Source: Dipylidium caninum (Eukaryota; Platyhelminthes; Cestoda; Cyclophyllidea; Dipylidiidae). From it: a stretch of DNA of 64,000 bases. The notes beneath the pieces are model-generated. The model was not told the DNA's origin. It did not search any database and saw only the letters and a list, made by a program, of their open reading frames with translations. Shown in pieces: positions 25,206-37,418 of this stretch. The position numbers and the translations under genes were made by a program. The stretch lies in NCBI GenBank assembly GCA_017562135.1, contig QEYB01000190.1:62001-126000 (forward strand). Reading direction: 5' to 3'. Within the stretch, counting starts at the first letter, position 1. Every line of letters starts with the position of its first letter.

Positions 25206-26599
25206 ACCCAACACCATGCACAATGTTGGCTACCTTCATTCCTCTTGTTAGAGAAGGGTGAAGGGAATGACAGAGTTAGGGTTATAATAGAATGAGGCAG
25301 TTCAAGCCATCCAACTCCCATGTATATCCCAAACATGACTAAAGAAACAGCTGCGCGAAATGCACCACTTCACCACCAAATTCTCTCTCCAGGCACAGCC
25401 GCATGTTCCTCAACTTCCCATCGTAACGGCGCACATTCAGACACCAGGCCATTGGTCCAACCCTTCTGAACATCACTTATCAACCTCCTCCATTGCATTT
25501 CTCTGAAATCGAAGAGGGAAGAATTAGTATTGCATACGGTTCACTGAGACCGAACACTACATTCGCTATAAAAACCGATGCCCTCAAGATTTAACAAGTC
25601 GTGGCCATGTCAAACAAGTAACCCATTTCATTTCTCCGATGTAAAGGCATTTTCTTAAAATGCTTCAACTGTTTCACACCGTTGCCTACACCAATTAGGC
25701 GCCAAGGTTGTCTTTCTTACTGCCACAAACCGTGCAACGCCGATAGATACACACGCATTGTGCCATGATATGGGGAAGACAACTCCACTAGCGCAGCAAT
25801 TTCACAATTACATCGCCTTCGTCACCAATCGTTCCAACTAAGGCTGCAAAAAACAACTGGCTACACTACACTAATTTCCATCCAAGTCGAAAAGACTCAT
25901 TTGCAACATTCCCCGTCCCTAAGTGTGAGCAGATATTCCTTATTTCTTCTTCATTCTTCCTCACGTTCCCTTCGCAGGTTAGAGAAATGAGAGTAGGATA
26001 ATCCGATTGTGAAGGAAAATAATCACTCCGCTAACCCTGCGAGATTGTTTGCCTCGTACCTAAACAGTGCGCAGCGAGAGGTACTCGAAGCTCACTTGCA
26101 GTGGAGGCGTGAAAGTACAGAAATTGATGCAATCTCGATGGCTCGAAAAGTTAAGCTTGCGTTAATTCGCTCTAACAGCGTAGCAGTCTACACCTTCCGA
26201 CGTCGTACGTCGAGGCGCGTGGCGAAGACACATGGAAGACAGCCGTGACAGGAGACCAAATCATTGGGGACCGATGGAAGTTGAATTACTGCGCAACCTT
26301 CTAACTCACATTGGTAGTTTATGGACTCAAGTCACGTCTTTTTCCAATCTTAATTAGCAGGGTTGAGTAGACGATTCACCAACTTCGAAGTTGGAGGTGC
26401 ACCACGGATTAGCAAAACCTCGACGGAATGAATATTCAGCATGTTGCTGAAAGTACATTACAAGCCTCTGTGAGATGGCGCCGTCTTTACCCTGCCCTCG
26501 GTGACTTCTTTCCGCTTTGAAGGCATAATCGACTCTGGTCCTTCTTTATTTGGCCACACCCAGCGTGGTTCCCAAGGCCACGCCACATTACCCCAAATG
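25206..26599. other. No gene seen
   Basis: No supported feature. Confidence 0.4.
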
Positions 26600-27002
26600 A
26601 TAGAATGTGGAACTGAAACTCAATTCACGAAATCAAAAGAAACAGAGGCAGAAGGAGAGGACGAATTATAATTGGGGGCATTACCATGGGAAGAGGATTC
26701 TGAGGAAGAGGACTATGAGTCCGTAGGAAAAGCACTCAAGCAAATCTGTGAGCGTTCACTTCATCTTCAGGTCAACGTAGTCCTCCCTAATGGGTTATGA
26801 GTGATCATTGACTGAAAAAATACATTCTTTGGAAGCATCGGTGGAAGTAGGTATCAAATTCTTGGCATTGGAACGCGACAACTTTTCCTATTTTGTATCG
26901 GAAGAGAAGACTAATGAGGGTATTTTATTGCTTCCGGTGGAAGAGGCAGATGTAATAGGTGTCCATCGTCCTCCAATAGAGCAGCCCCTTTATTCACGCT
27001 AA
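26600..27002 (+). pseudogene. Family 3 copy, terminal exons partly preserved
   Basis: Positions 26640-26750 read ETEAEGEDEL, a stop, then LGALPWEEDSEEEDYESVGK, before a GTGAGC donor at about 26747. This matches the acidic exons at 3.0 and 3.3 kb. The following intron-like stretch also aligns (the CAACGTAGTCCTCCCT block). The last block, 26835-27002, is open (VEVGIKFLALERDNFSYFV, then GILLLPVEEADV). It aligns with 3550-3665, where the same protein sequence is broken by stops. This copy is therefore less decayed than the one at 3 kb, but the in-frame stop in the acidic exon argues against a working gene. No family is recognised. Confidence 0.45.
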
Positions 27003-27185
27003 TGCAGATAATAGGGCTACCAAGTAACCAACAGTTCATGTTCATAGATCAGTTTGTTGATATGCTAACAATAAAACTCTTCCAATTCTTCCGCTTGTTC
27101 TTCGTCTTCCGGCGGGTACCTGTGACTTGAGTAGTAGTAGTATCACCCATTCTATGAATCGTTTGAGACGCACTTCCATCGGGCC

Positions 27186-27480
27186 TCAGTGCATTCTTTC
27201 AATCTCAATCTGGTAATCCCCTAACATGGGGCTTTCTTCACTTTCCTCGTGTGTCACTTTTTTCTGCTCTCCTCCTGTTGGTGGTCCCTTATCAATCTCC
27301 CCATTGCCATCTAGGGACAACTCCGGCATTAGTACTTCCATACTGCCTACGCGTTGATCAATTGGTGTTACATGGATCAATGGCATCTTCTTCCCTTTAA
27401 AATCTACAAAGGTAAACAACAACATCAATGTCTTAGTAGTCTTATATTCTATCACGGCGAAAATCCACCCGCATCAGAGC
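27186..27480 (-). pseudogene. Family 1 fragment, minus strand
   Basis: This is an open minus-strand block beginning near FAVIEYKTTKTLMLLFTFVD and continuing PELSLDGNGEIDKGPP and SPMLGDYQIEIERMH before a stop. The start matches the conserved AVI motif of the 0.7 kb and 53.0 kb copies (SFQAVIDE, SFHAVIND). The middle matches LSLNMAGKKASIIFPS of the 52.8 kb copy. The next conserved block (GAGVVHCLL) is not found downstream here. The translation starts at GTG rather than ATG in this block, so a splice acceptor or truncation is likely. Confidence 0.4.
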
Positions 27481-28029
27481 CACACCGTCAGGCAAGAACT
27501 ACCGAGGTGCCTCATGGATAATAATGCCGCCGGTGGTTTGATAATCTGGGAGAATAGCACAAATCTTAGGGGCGGTGGCACACATCGTGATATTCATAAT
27601 GTGAACATTTTTCCTAAGACAATTAACGCTTCAAAGGTGGTCGTGTACACATATCACACATTTACGGCGGTCCAAGTTAGCATTAATCTAATGAAATTGC
27701 AAGCGACAGAACACGCTACCTACCAACCCGTACGTTAACATCAACTGAAAGACCGCGTTTATGCAACAATGCAACTACTACGAAGCCATTTCAAAGTCGC
27801 CTACACTTCATCGCAAGGTGCGGTCTGCGCCCTCCCGAGATTGTCCAAACTGCACCATGACTTATTATTACAAAGGGGAATAATCTAATCTAAAGTCTTC
27901 TTATCACTCACACAATACTTTTACAATTCGTCACACAAATCCTAGCTGCCCAAAAATGATATCATATGATACTTAAGGGGCAATTCCACCACCTTTTCAG
28001 TGGTGCAAAGAAATCTAACGAATGAATTG
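27481..28029. other. No gene seen
   Basis: An open frame at 27514-27738 (plus) has no homolog in the window and no other support. Confidence 0.35.
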
Positions 28030-28440
28030 GCATATAGGCCTGGAGGAGTTCTTTACCAGGATGAACAGACTTGATTGGTCATTGTTTGCCCGCAAGGAAA
28101 GTGACAAATGTCGGACTAATGAGCTTAGGCGACAAGAGGTACAAGTTAACTCACTAAACAACCTTTTCATACCTTCCAACCGACTTAACACCACAGCCCC
28201 ACGCATCATTACATGCCACCTACAGAATTCGTGAGAACGTGTCGTCAAGAAACATTTATGAGGAATACTTGGTAATCATCATAAGCGACTATACAATTCT
28301 AAACTAACTCGCTCACTCCCGAGACCGCGAACGCAATCGTACACAAATATAACCAACCACACAATCCACAGCAACCCTGCCCACTAAAACAATCGTAAAG
28401 CTTTCTCCTTTCTCCCCACTATCTCCATTTCTCCCCCAAT
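28030..28440 (+). repeat. Dispersed repeat S, copy 2
   Basis: Partner of 18515-18965 (see there). The open frames on either strand here differ from those in copy 1, so the similarity is at DNA level and not coding. Confidence 0.5.
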
Positions 28441-29639
28441 GAAGTGGGCTCCAAATGCTCTTCTCTTTTGTTTAATGTTTTCTGGCTTCCGTTACCGTTG
28501 TCCATAAATTTGTCATATTATAACTCAAGTCATTATTCATTAAGTGTAAGCCCTTCCCACCTTGCTCAATGTCATTAACGACGTTGCTTAGATTATTATC
28601 AAATTGAATGAGGCATAGCCCATTGTTCCGATGTCCATCTAACTCCGACAATGCCATATTTCCACCTCTCTTCAACGCTGTTCCATCCAACATACAAATG
28701 ACTAACCTGCCCACTGCTAAACGTAGGCCATAATCTATGCTCCTCTTTACTTATGACCCTCCTATTTGGGCGCAGAATACCATTCACCTTCTCAGGTGAC
28801 CATTTCGTCAGGCAACAAGGCACAATACAATGCTTGAAAAAATATCCGCTTCCCCTCCCGCCTGCCTTATCACGGTTTCTTACACCGCTGTCCTCGCTTT
28901 CCTCTCTCTCCTCGTAAAAATGTCAGTGAAAAGCAATTTCGCCTACTCCCTCGGGTTTTCCTATTCCACTTTCTCCCATTCGCCCTCCCTCATTAGGTTC
29001 ATCGCCTCGATTTTGCTGCTATGTGCACACTCACCAGTGGGTCTTCACGTGCTGCGTAAAATACGCCATATTCAAATACATATTCATATTTAAAAGGTTT
29101 GAATAATAAAAATGAGCAAGTTGCGATAGGTATGAAAACAATAAATAATTAGATGTGTATCAGCTTATTCCCCCTATCGACGGCGGTAGTATTGCCACTA
29201 AATGCGTGCATAATTTTTTTTAACAATACAGCAAAACATGTTTTGCTATGATCATAGACGGGACACTGAATTGGTTTGGAAATAACACTAAATTTGCATT
29301 TTGTTTTAGTGGAGCGACGGTGACCGTGTTTGTACTGGTGCGCATTTCAGTGAACGGCCGAGGCAACTTCTGTGATCCCGGTCGCCAGAGTGAGCCTGTT
29401 AGTTTTTAGGATTTTAATTGCCTATCATTGCTGCCTATTATTTGACAAGAATGCCCTTTTGTGGTGATTTTCCCTTACTGCTTCTGCATTTAACTTGTTG
29501 AATTGATTAGGACGATAGAGGAAGTATCTCTACGAGCGGACATTTGCCTCCCGCCTGTAACTCGTCTGAGATAAAACTTGATTGGCCTTAATTATTGATA
29601 ACTTTATCGGTTAACAAAGATATCGCCAAAGGAATTCAA
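28441..29639. other. No gene seen
   Basis: No supported feature; positions 29090-29230 are AT-rich. Confidence 0.4.
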
Positions 29640-29900
29640 TCATTAAGAAACGCCATTCTGTCGGGTGATGAGCGCACAGTCTCCAGTTCAGTTACATAAG
29701 TGAACACCGCGATGCTGCTGCATTTCTTGCAGTCTGAAATGGTAGTATTTGAATTTCTACCATTAAAATGTACTCTAGTCTTCATTTTGAGTGTCTGTAT
29801 CAAATCGGGCAGAATAATATACAATGTAGTGTACTGGACGTTGATTATACTGATGAGAAAGTAGTCAACGATTAATTGTTCAACTGGTACCAAATAGTTA
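29640..29900. pseudogene. Gene-family fragment homologous to 48.79-49.02 kb
   Basis: This aligns with 48790-49020. On the minus strand both read a hydrophobic stretch and a basic tail (ISIINVQ...LPDLIQTLKMKTRVHF against ISIINIL...FPDLIKTLEVEKRVYF), each after a CATCAG-like acceptor. On the plus strand the 48.8 kb copy instead gives an Ig-like exon with a good acceptor, while this copy has stops there. I cannot decide the coding strand. Either way this is a fragment with no visible partner exons. Confidence 0.35.
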
Positions 29901-30046
29901 CTGTTCTTGTTTTTTCTCCGTCTTTAGACTAGAAAAGGAACAATTTTATCAAGCTTTTTGTCTTTCTTCAAGTGTCGACGTCTTATCATGGGTGACTCTT
30001 CATCATCCATTCTAACAAATCTTATTTCTCTCCTCTTCTGTTGACT

Positions 30047-31085
30047 TCAATGTCGGACTCTCTTATGGGTATGAGTGTTTGTCCTAGCATTGAATATGTT
30101 GTTGGTTTTGTTTGGTCGCAAATTCTTTATTCCAAGCTTTATCACCTCGTCCTGTCTCTGTCTTACTTCATGCTCAAGGCATGTACTTAGCTTGTTTGCA
30201 TCCGTTTGGGCATCTTTTTTTAATTTTAAACCTTCTACTTCCTTTAAAAACTGCTTTGTTGTTTCCTGCAAGCATTTCTTCAATGTGGGTATATTCCTCT
30301 CGTCGAACTGGTCTATCACGTGTTTCCATGTGTCTACGCCTGGGTTGCTTGCATCGTCATTTGTGACGGACCTTTCTCGATGACGTTATCCGGTCAAGTT
30401 CTTTTGCTGGAGCAACTGGCTCCCACAAAAACCCCCCACTCTGACTTTTTTTACAATTTCCTGGCTGCCATTGTCGTTGGCGCGCAGCACTTTGCAAGTG
30501 CTTGTGTGTTCTACTGTTGCAACGCCAGTTTCTATCTTCGTGATGTTATTTCCTTCCCCCTTGAGGCATGTTGAATCAGTGGGCACACTTTTCATTGTGT
30601 CATATTCTGATATTTCATGATTCTTTTTATATTCTGTGAAATGTATGTCGATGTACTTGCTACTACATCAATAGCTCTTCACTTCTAGGATGTGGGTTGC
30701 TTTACACTCAGTTCTTTCGCCCCCTTGAACAACCACTTCCGACGTGAAATTAGTACGTGGTCAGATGGTCACGATGCGTAGCTTGAATATGGCAAAAGAG
30801 GCCTTTGTTAGGATATGGGAATCATCCGTTGCTCGGCAGTCCTCTCCCACGTGGTGACGTTAGGTGAAACCTCTGTGATTTTCACGTCTGATATGTCAAA
30901 CGTTTTGCTCTTCATTTGGTTAGGATTAATAATTAGGTCATCAAAACCGCCGGTAGAAGCCCTCCTTCGCATGAGACGCTTGCAATTCTCCCTAGGCGAC
31001 GTGACAGCTTTTTCCGTCAACCCTGGGAGTCCGACTTACTCGAGGCAGAACGTGCATCCTTAATCGTTAGACGAATATCCTTGAA
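30047..31085 (-). pseudogene. Family 1 copy with coiled-coil tail, decayed
   Basis: On the minus strand, 31085-31020 reads DLRNLLIGAFKDIRLTIKD up to a GTAAGT donor. After a 17-base stretch ending CCCAG it continues GLTEKAVTSPRENCKRLMRR and ITEVSPNVTTWERTAEQRM, aligned with the copy at 0-0.44 kb (GLCRKSTQVIPKRLVRRR, TEVSPG). The next part (30830-30690) still shows the match (TNFTSEVVVQGGERTEC) but has a frameshift and a stop. After an inserted stretch, 30330-30050 is open and rich in Lys/Glu/Leu with a coiled-coil look (NIPTLKKCLQETTKQFLKEV). It matches SSIKKMLHERTNAISER at the window start. The family therefore has a globular part and a coiled-coil end. Function unknown. Confidence 0.45.
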
Positions 31086-31149
31086 AGCACCGATCAATAA
31101 ATTTCTTAGGTCAAGCGGTTCAATTCTTTTTGAGTATTGATTTCAACTT

Positions 31150-31300
31150 GTCATTTGTTAGCCAGCTGTATGCAATAGGAGATGCGCTCGAGGCGGATTT
31201 GGGGCCCAGCCAACGACACCGCCGTCTGTGCGAGGTGATCGCCGATGGCGTCCGTGTTGAAGTATTCCAGTGCAGACTGCACCAACAGCTTCCTCTCCTT
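31150..31300 (-). CDS. Candidate coding exon, strand uncertain
   Basis: The minus strand reads KLLVQSALEYFNTDAIG, then DHLAQTAVSLAGPQIRLER and ISYCIQLANK, then a stop. The composition is protein-like and third positions are GC-rich, unlike the flanks. The plus strand is also open (YAIGDALEADLGPSQRH) and starts right after a good acceptor (TTTGTTAG), so the coding strand is not certain. No partner exon or homolog is visible in the window. I do not recognise the product. Confidence 0.25.
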
Positions 31301-33429
31301 TCTCCCCTCATTCTTTCTCTCTTTTTTCTCATATCCTCTGCGCCCTTTGATCTTTACCTATTTTCATCACTTTAAACACTGCACAAATAATTTGACGAGG
31401 TGTAAAGTCATTTCATACGTTATGGCTAGCGTCAAGAGAGCTTATCTGAAGGGTATGTACAGTCAAGTTACAAGGTGAAATGATGGAGTAGTGAGACAGT
31501 TAGTAAGGATTCTGTTGTCGCACCAGAGATGCATTATGGCTGGTCTCCTCTGACCTCTTCTTTTTTACTCTTGCTTCACACTAGCAGCGCGCGCTCGAGG
31601 GTGAAAGACGAGAAATCAAGCAAACAACATTGTCGACTCTTGTCTTTTCACTCTTCCAATTTATCACCGCATTTCATCTCAACGAGGTTTAATTGTTCCT
31701 GTTGACTAGGGGACAGAAACGTTCAGGTACAATAAATTGGCGGAAGAGTGGTCTGACAGAGAGTGGTGGGGGACGGCAAGTGACGTGTGGGAAATGTGTG
31801 GGCTATTAAGACGAATTGGAGAAAGGACATGAGAAAGAGGAGGAAGGCGGTTGGCTGAGAAGCCACATTCTGCCATTGAAGTCGTGGCGAAGGAGGTCAG
31901 ATCTACGGGTCTCCGTTGCTCGAGGAATGCACACAGACATCAGGTGAATATAGAGGGATGATGGGTGGCGCAAATAGTCTTTGACTAGTGGAGGAAGTAA
32001 AAGTTAGTGAGGCGTTCATGGAAGAGCACGTGTTAATAACGGTAACGGACGCGGGTGGTACAACGGTTATGCAAACTTCCCTCTTCTGCCGTTTGTCTGG
32101 ACGAACATGGATTTGAGTGTCTCAAACCACGGCGACATCGTGTGGGTCTCATTGAGTGACCTGCAACATTAGATAAGTTCTTTTTCTCCGCTCGCACCTC
32201 AAATCCGTAACTCCTTTCCACTCATCTCCAGTGGCCTCCCTGATGGGATGAGCGGCGTTTGCCACCCGCTGCTTCACCGACCTCCTTACTCCGTGGTGAG
32301 GAACTTAACTCTGATACACCTAAAACATGTGATGATGACATGAATTGGCTTCTGCGAGCTCGACTCCGTATAACGAATGTCGCCTACTTGCGCCCAGTTG
32401 CCTAGTTCAGCACGTCCAATCGCTGAATAAGGTGCCTACCTCTCAGAGGTGCAGCGTGCGGCAGCCAATTCATCCCAATGCATGTGAATAAGTCCGATTA
32501 CTCCATCTGGGCTACTAAGCTTCCTACCTCGACCAACCGGATGCCAAATAAGGAGCCGCCTCAATTAGCTTAGCATGACAGGACGTCTCACATTTGAATC
32601 CTTTCTCCCTCCCGGCTGTTGATATAGGAGTGTGTGCGCTGTAATTCTTCAGCTCGTTCACGAGCTCGCTCTTCAATGACTCACATGCCCTATCGAGAAG
32701 CGAGCAAGAAGGAGGAGTCACAAAGACCACAACAGTCATAATGAGAACATCAACAACAGCCTGCGATCGTCTTGGTGGAGGCCCCACAATTGCCCGAGGA
32801 GTAAGCAGTGGACGACTACTACAACCCCTAATAACCAGCCTCACATTTCGATAGCTCTTCCGCTACACACGCATCTGACGCCCCATTTGTTGTAGCAGTT
32901 GTTCACTTCCCGACGCTGATATGAGGAGCGTTGTGGTACGGTGGTGCTCGGGTTGTGTCGGCAACAAAAAACCGCTTCTTGCGAAGTAAGTGACGTTCAA
33001 ATTGCAATTCTTTCTCCTCCTCTAGCCTCTCCTCTCTACTCCTCGCCGCGTATTGCCTGCATTGTAGAAACGCATATCCTCGCGTCTCCTCTACTTGTTT
33101 TGCTAAGTGTCGAGCAACGCAGACGGAAGCGGAGTAGGTGACAAAGGCAGTGGAAAAACGAAGAAAATCACTTGATATCACAGTCGGATCCCGTTACAAT
33201 GCGTAACTCCAATACACGCCACCTCAGTTAGCTTAGTAGCTCAGAGTGTTAAATTCCCACTTCTTAACCCCCCTAAGGTTATTCGAATAAGGAAATACGG
33301 TAAGTGTAACATACATAACCCGAGCCTAATTGCTAGCATTTGTTACCTTCTTCGTCTTCTGTCTGCCATACATGCTATTTTGATGTCTGCCCTGGAATTC
33401 ACAAGTCAGGGAGGGGGAACATGGAATGG
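31301..33429. other. No gene seen
   Basis: No supported feature between the candidate exon and the left edge of the histone array. Confidence 0.4.
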
Positions 33430-33438
33430 GAACAATCA

Positions 33439-33474
33439 CAGGTTTGGGCAGTGCAGGTGGCCCTCAAGAGGGCC
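33439..33474 (-). promoter_or_regulatory. H2B unit 1 histone 3' stem-loop
   Basis: The minus strand reads GGCCCTCTTGAGGGCC at 33459-33474, a perfect 6-bp stem with a CTTG loop, 135 nt after the H2B stop. The GATTGTTG element is cut here: only GATTGTT remains (33431-33437) because array homology ends. Confidence 0.9.
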
Positions 33475-33609
33475 GTGGGACGCGTTCATTTATCTTCGAC
33501 ATCTCAGGTGAGGACGGAGTAGGTGGGTCCAAGTGGCATTGGAGCGAGTGACCCAGCCAGCCAGAGAGCCAGCCATCCACCCACCACCACAAACTTACTC
33601 CGCTCAGCT

Positions 33610-33978
33610 CTATTTCGAGCCGGTGTACTTGGTCACAGCCTTGGTGCCCTCTGACACCGCATGCTTGGCCAACTCACCCGGCAACAGGAGGCGCACAGCC
33701 GTCTGGATCTCTCTGCTCGTGATAGTCGATTTCTTGTTGTAGTGCGCCAGACGACTCGACTCAGCGGCGATACGCTCGAAGATGTCGTTCACGAAAGAGT
33801 TCATAATCGACATGGCCTTCGAGGAGATGCCCGTATCGGGGTGCACCTGACGTAACACCTTGTATATGTAGATAGCGTAACTCTCCTTCCTCCTCCTCTT
33901 CTTTGCTTTGTCCGTCTTCGGCACCTTCACCTTCGACGCCTTCTTGGCAGCTTTGCCTGACACCACTTTGGGAGCCAT
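33610..33978 (-). CDS. H2B: Histone H2B (unit 1)
   Basis: Core nucleosome histone that pairs with H2A. The protein is 122 residues, intronless, starting [13 protein letters not shown] and ending in the typical H2B C-helix ([20 protein letters not shown], then KYTGSK). Residues 1-30 are the Lys/Arg-rich tail, ending KKRRRKESY. The histone fold follows ([32 protein letters not shown]). The C-terminal TKYTGSK carries the lysine that is monoubiquitinated in other animals. The predicted protein is the same as in units 2 and 3; DNA differences are silent. Upstream (minus) are CCAAT boxes near 34180 and 34214. The stem-loop at 33459-33474 marks a replication-dependent, non-polyadenylated mRNA. Confidence 0.97.
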   Translation of the reverse strand: MAPKVVSGKAAKKASKVKVPKTDKAKKRRRKESYAIYIYKVLRQVHPDTGISSKAMSIMNSFVNDIFERIAAESSRLAHYNKKSTITSREIQTAVRLLLPGELAKHAVSEGTKAVTKYTGSK

Positions 33979-35134
33979 GTCGCAGTCGCAGTCGTAGTCC
34001 TAGTCGTGTATTCGTCGAAACAGCGAGAGCGCGATAGGGCACAGTGCAGCTGAAGGCAGCCCAACCTACTACCCACTAGCACGATGCGCCACCCTCCTCC
34101 TCCGTCTCCTTTATTCCGCGTGCACCCGACTCTGCGCTGACAAATCTCCGTTCCCCATCGGTCCGCAGATATCCACCAATGACAGGAGGCAGAGCGTGTC
34201 TCTGCTCCTCCTTATTGGTCCATCGGCGCCGCCATCACTCGACAAGTCGGTTAACGTCTCGACAAGCCTTCGTGGTGGACGCCTTGGCAAGGTAAGCGGA
34301 AGACACAAAGGAGGCCGCTACACGGACCGTGGGAACATCCTCCCACCGGCGGGCGGATGATGGGTGCTTGACACTCCAGTGTAATGCAGTGTAATCCAGT
34401 GACATGCAGTGTAGTACAGCACCTACAAAGTCGAGTTGGCTTGAAGCATTTACTCTCGTCTAACACTACCCAACGCTTGGCGTTGGCACCAGATATCTCG
34501 ACATCTCCTCTCCTCTCCTCTCCTCTCCTCTCCTTCTTCCCAACTCCCACCGTCCCCAACACGATGGCAATCAATGCTCTGACTGAAGGCAGGCCAATAT
34601 TTCAGTCAATGTCGGCCTCCACACATATACACACAGAAGTGAGACGCACACACACACGCACACGCACCCTCTATTTCATTCTCATTCGCTCTCACCCTCG
34701 GTCTTGTCCTCAAATGTGTGTGGAGAAAAGGAATGCACTCAAGGTGGGGAGCCAGTGGTGCAAGGGGGCACGCAGAGTTGGGTGGATAGGTGGATGGTTG
34801 AATGAAGTAAAGAGTAGAAGGCCGCCTCGTTGAGACCTGAGGGAGGGGAAGAGAAGATGAAGATGAAGAGGGGACAAACAGAGGCACGCTCAGGCCATTG
34901 ACACAAGTGGCGGAAATGAAGAGACACGAAGACCGTGCTGTCCCCCCTCACCTACCTACCTACCTACCCCGCCCCTGCTCACCCCGCACCTCCCCGCCTT
35001 GCACAGCCTGCCCCCTTTCCCTTCGCCTCGCCTCTTCTCTCCTTTCCTCTCCTCGCCTCTCCAATCCACTCCACCCTACTGCCACTGCCACTGCGACTGC
35101 GCCTGCCACTCTTATCGCGCTATTGTGTTGACTG

Positions 35135-35180
35135 CAACAATCTGGAGTTAGAGAAGTCACATTTGGCCCTTAAGAGGGCC
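35135..35180 (-). promoter_or_regulatory. H4 unit 1 histone 3' stem-loop plus GATTGTTG element
   Basis: Stem-loop GGCCCTCTTAAGGGCC (minus) at 35165-35180 with a CTTA loop, 82 nt after the H4 stop. GATTGTTG lies 22 nt further on at 35135-35142. Confidence 0.88.
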
Positions 35181-35262
35181 GTTGGAGCGTTCACGTAAAT
35201 CTTCAACATAGCCACTGCCGCTGCCGTTGTCGCTGCCACCGTTACAGGCGTCACAGGCATCT

Positions 35263-35703
<441 letters not shown>

Positions 35704-36732
35704 TTACACGACTCCCAGCGCATCCAGTTTTTTTGCCTCATCCATTCACCTAACGCGCTTGGACGCACACTAACAAATATCCTCTATTCACTAATTCCTT
35801 CTCTTCCACACCAATGCTGCTCTATATGTGATGATATTATTTTAATATTGACCACAAAATTATGAAATGCGAGTATAATGTGAGTAGAAAATGACAAGCC
35901 CGCATTTTGCAACCTTCATTATATTAAGCCGAAATCATTAATTCGATCACATGTAAGTCAGATGCGCCTAATTGATGAATATCCCCACTTTTACAGTTAA
36001 TACACGATTCTATGTTCGTCGCAATGTTACGTTGTCTATTGTATTTTATATTCGTCTAAGTAGAAATTGTGATTGCCTGAAGTGAGGGCATTTATTGGTG
36101 GGTGAAATATTGGGTGAGTAAATAAGGAGGAGGAAATGGCACAACTTCATACCTTAGAGAAGGTAATTTGCCTGCAGTCATTAAATCGTTATGTGGCGGT
36201 CGTTCTCTATCATGCGTCACCATCGCCATCCTTTAATCGTGTGCCCATGAGGTGCTTCGACACGACCTCCTTCACCAAGCCGAGTCAGCAGTTAATAAGT
36301 ACGGCCTCGTGTATCCGCCCCGCGATGAAATGCGTCAAGTGGGGAACACCATTTGTCAGAGCCACGAACGAAGGCAATGGGCCCCGATCCCAACCCCAAC
36401 CACATCCCAAGCCTTACCCCTAACATCGGACGTGGCCGCAACCGGAGTCCAGTCCAGTCCAGTGCAGTCCCGCCCAGCCGAGTCGGGTCGGGTCGGGTCG
36501 GTTCGAGGCGCTAATGCACATCCACTAAACCCTCCTCCGCATTTTCCTGCTCACCTGCTCACTCAGGCGCCGGGCCTTTGTACGGGAGATTGCAGACAGC
36601 ACCTACACTACTCACACGCACCTGCGCAAAATCTTTGCCCCACACCACCTCACCCCAGCCTACCCGAGCCCGTCCAACTGTCAACACACGCCCTTCCTCC
36701 ATCTCTATCACTCGGTCACACGTTGAATTAGC

Positions 36733-36767
36733 CAACAATCATTCTTCCGGTGGCCCTTAAAAGGGCC
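36733..36767 (-). promoter_or_regulatory. H2A unit 1 histone 3' stem-loop plus GATTGTTG element
   Basis: Stem-loop GGCCCTTTTAAGGGCC (minus) at 36752-36767 with a TTTA loop, closest of the three types to the metazoan consensus. It is followed by purine-rich GGAAGAAT and GATTGTTG at 36733-36740, 11 nt after the stem. Confidence 0.9.
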
Positions 36768-36871
36768 GTTATCACGTTCACATTCATGCTCGCCTACCGA
36801 CTACTTCATCGTCTCCTCACTAAGGCCAGCAGACGGGCAAGCGAGCAAGCAAGCAAGCAAGCGAACGGCCA

Positions 36872-37257
36872 CTACTCCTTGCTGGCTACCGGCTTCTCCG
36901 TCTTCTTGGGCAGGAGCACCGCCTGTATGTTGGGCAGCACACCGCCTTGGCGATTGTCACACCGCCTAACAGCTTGTTCAACTCCTCGTCGTTGCGGATG
37001 GCCAACTGCAGGTGACGCGGAATGATACGTGTCTTCTTGTTGTCACGCGCCGCATTGCCCGCCAACTCGAGCACTTCGGCAGCCAGGTACTCGAGTACAG
37101 CAGCCAAGTAGACTGGTGCTCCGGCACCCACCCGTTCCGCGTAGTTTCCACGGCGCAATAGCCGATGCACCCGCCCCACGGGAAATTGCAGGCCCGCACG
37201 CGCCGACCTCGTCTTCGCCTTAGCTCGTGACTTGCCTCCCTTGCCTCTTCCGCTCAT
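36872..37257 (-). pseudogene. H2A: Histone H2A (unit 1), C-tail frameshifted
   Basis: The ATG at 37257 gives [20 protein letters not shown] and an intact histone fold as far as KLLGGVTIA. Then one G is missing from a GGG run at about 36948 (CTTGGCG against CTTGGGCG in the other units). The frame changes to [11 protein letters not shown] and the canonical tail ([16 protein letters not shown]) is lost. The shifted frame stops at 36886; the original stop would be at 36872. A one-base loss in a homopolymer is a common consensus error in long-read assemblies, so the gene may be intact in the animal. Confidence 0.85.
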
Positions 37258-37340
37258 TCTTTCAGTCAATTCACCAGCCCTCGCCACGCAGCTAAACGGT
37301 GATCTCTGTCAGCTTCATCCACGCTCACCATCCCCTCCCA

Positions 37341-37418
37341 TATAGGCACCCATCTTCACACTGATGCACATTCCTCATTGGCTCCGCTTCGACGCACCTC
37401 CTCCTCTCGCCTCATTGG
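37341..37418 (-). promoter_or_regulatory. H2A unit 1 promoter: TATA and two CCAAT boxes
   Basis: On the minus strand, CCTATATGG (TATA core at 37341-37344) lies about 85 nt before the ATG. CCAAT boxes are at 37377-37381 and 37414-37418. All are conserved in units 2 and 3. Confidence 0.65.
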
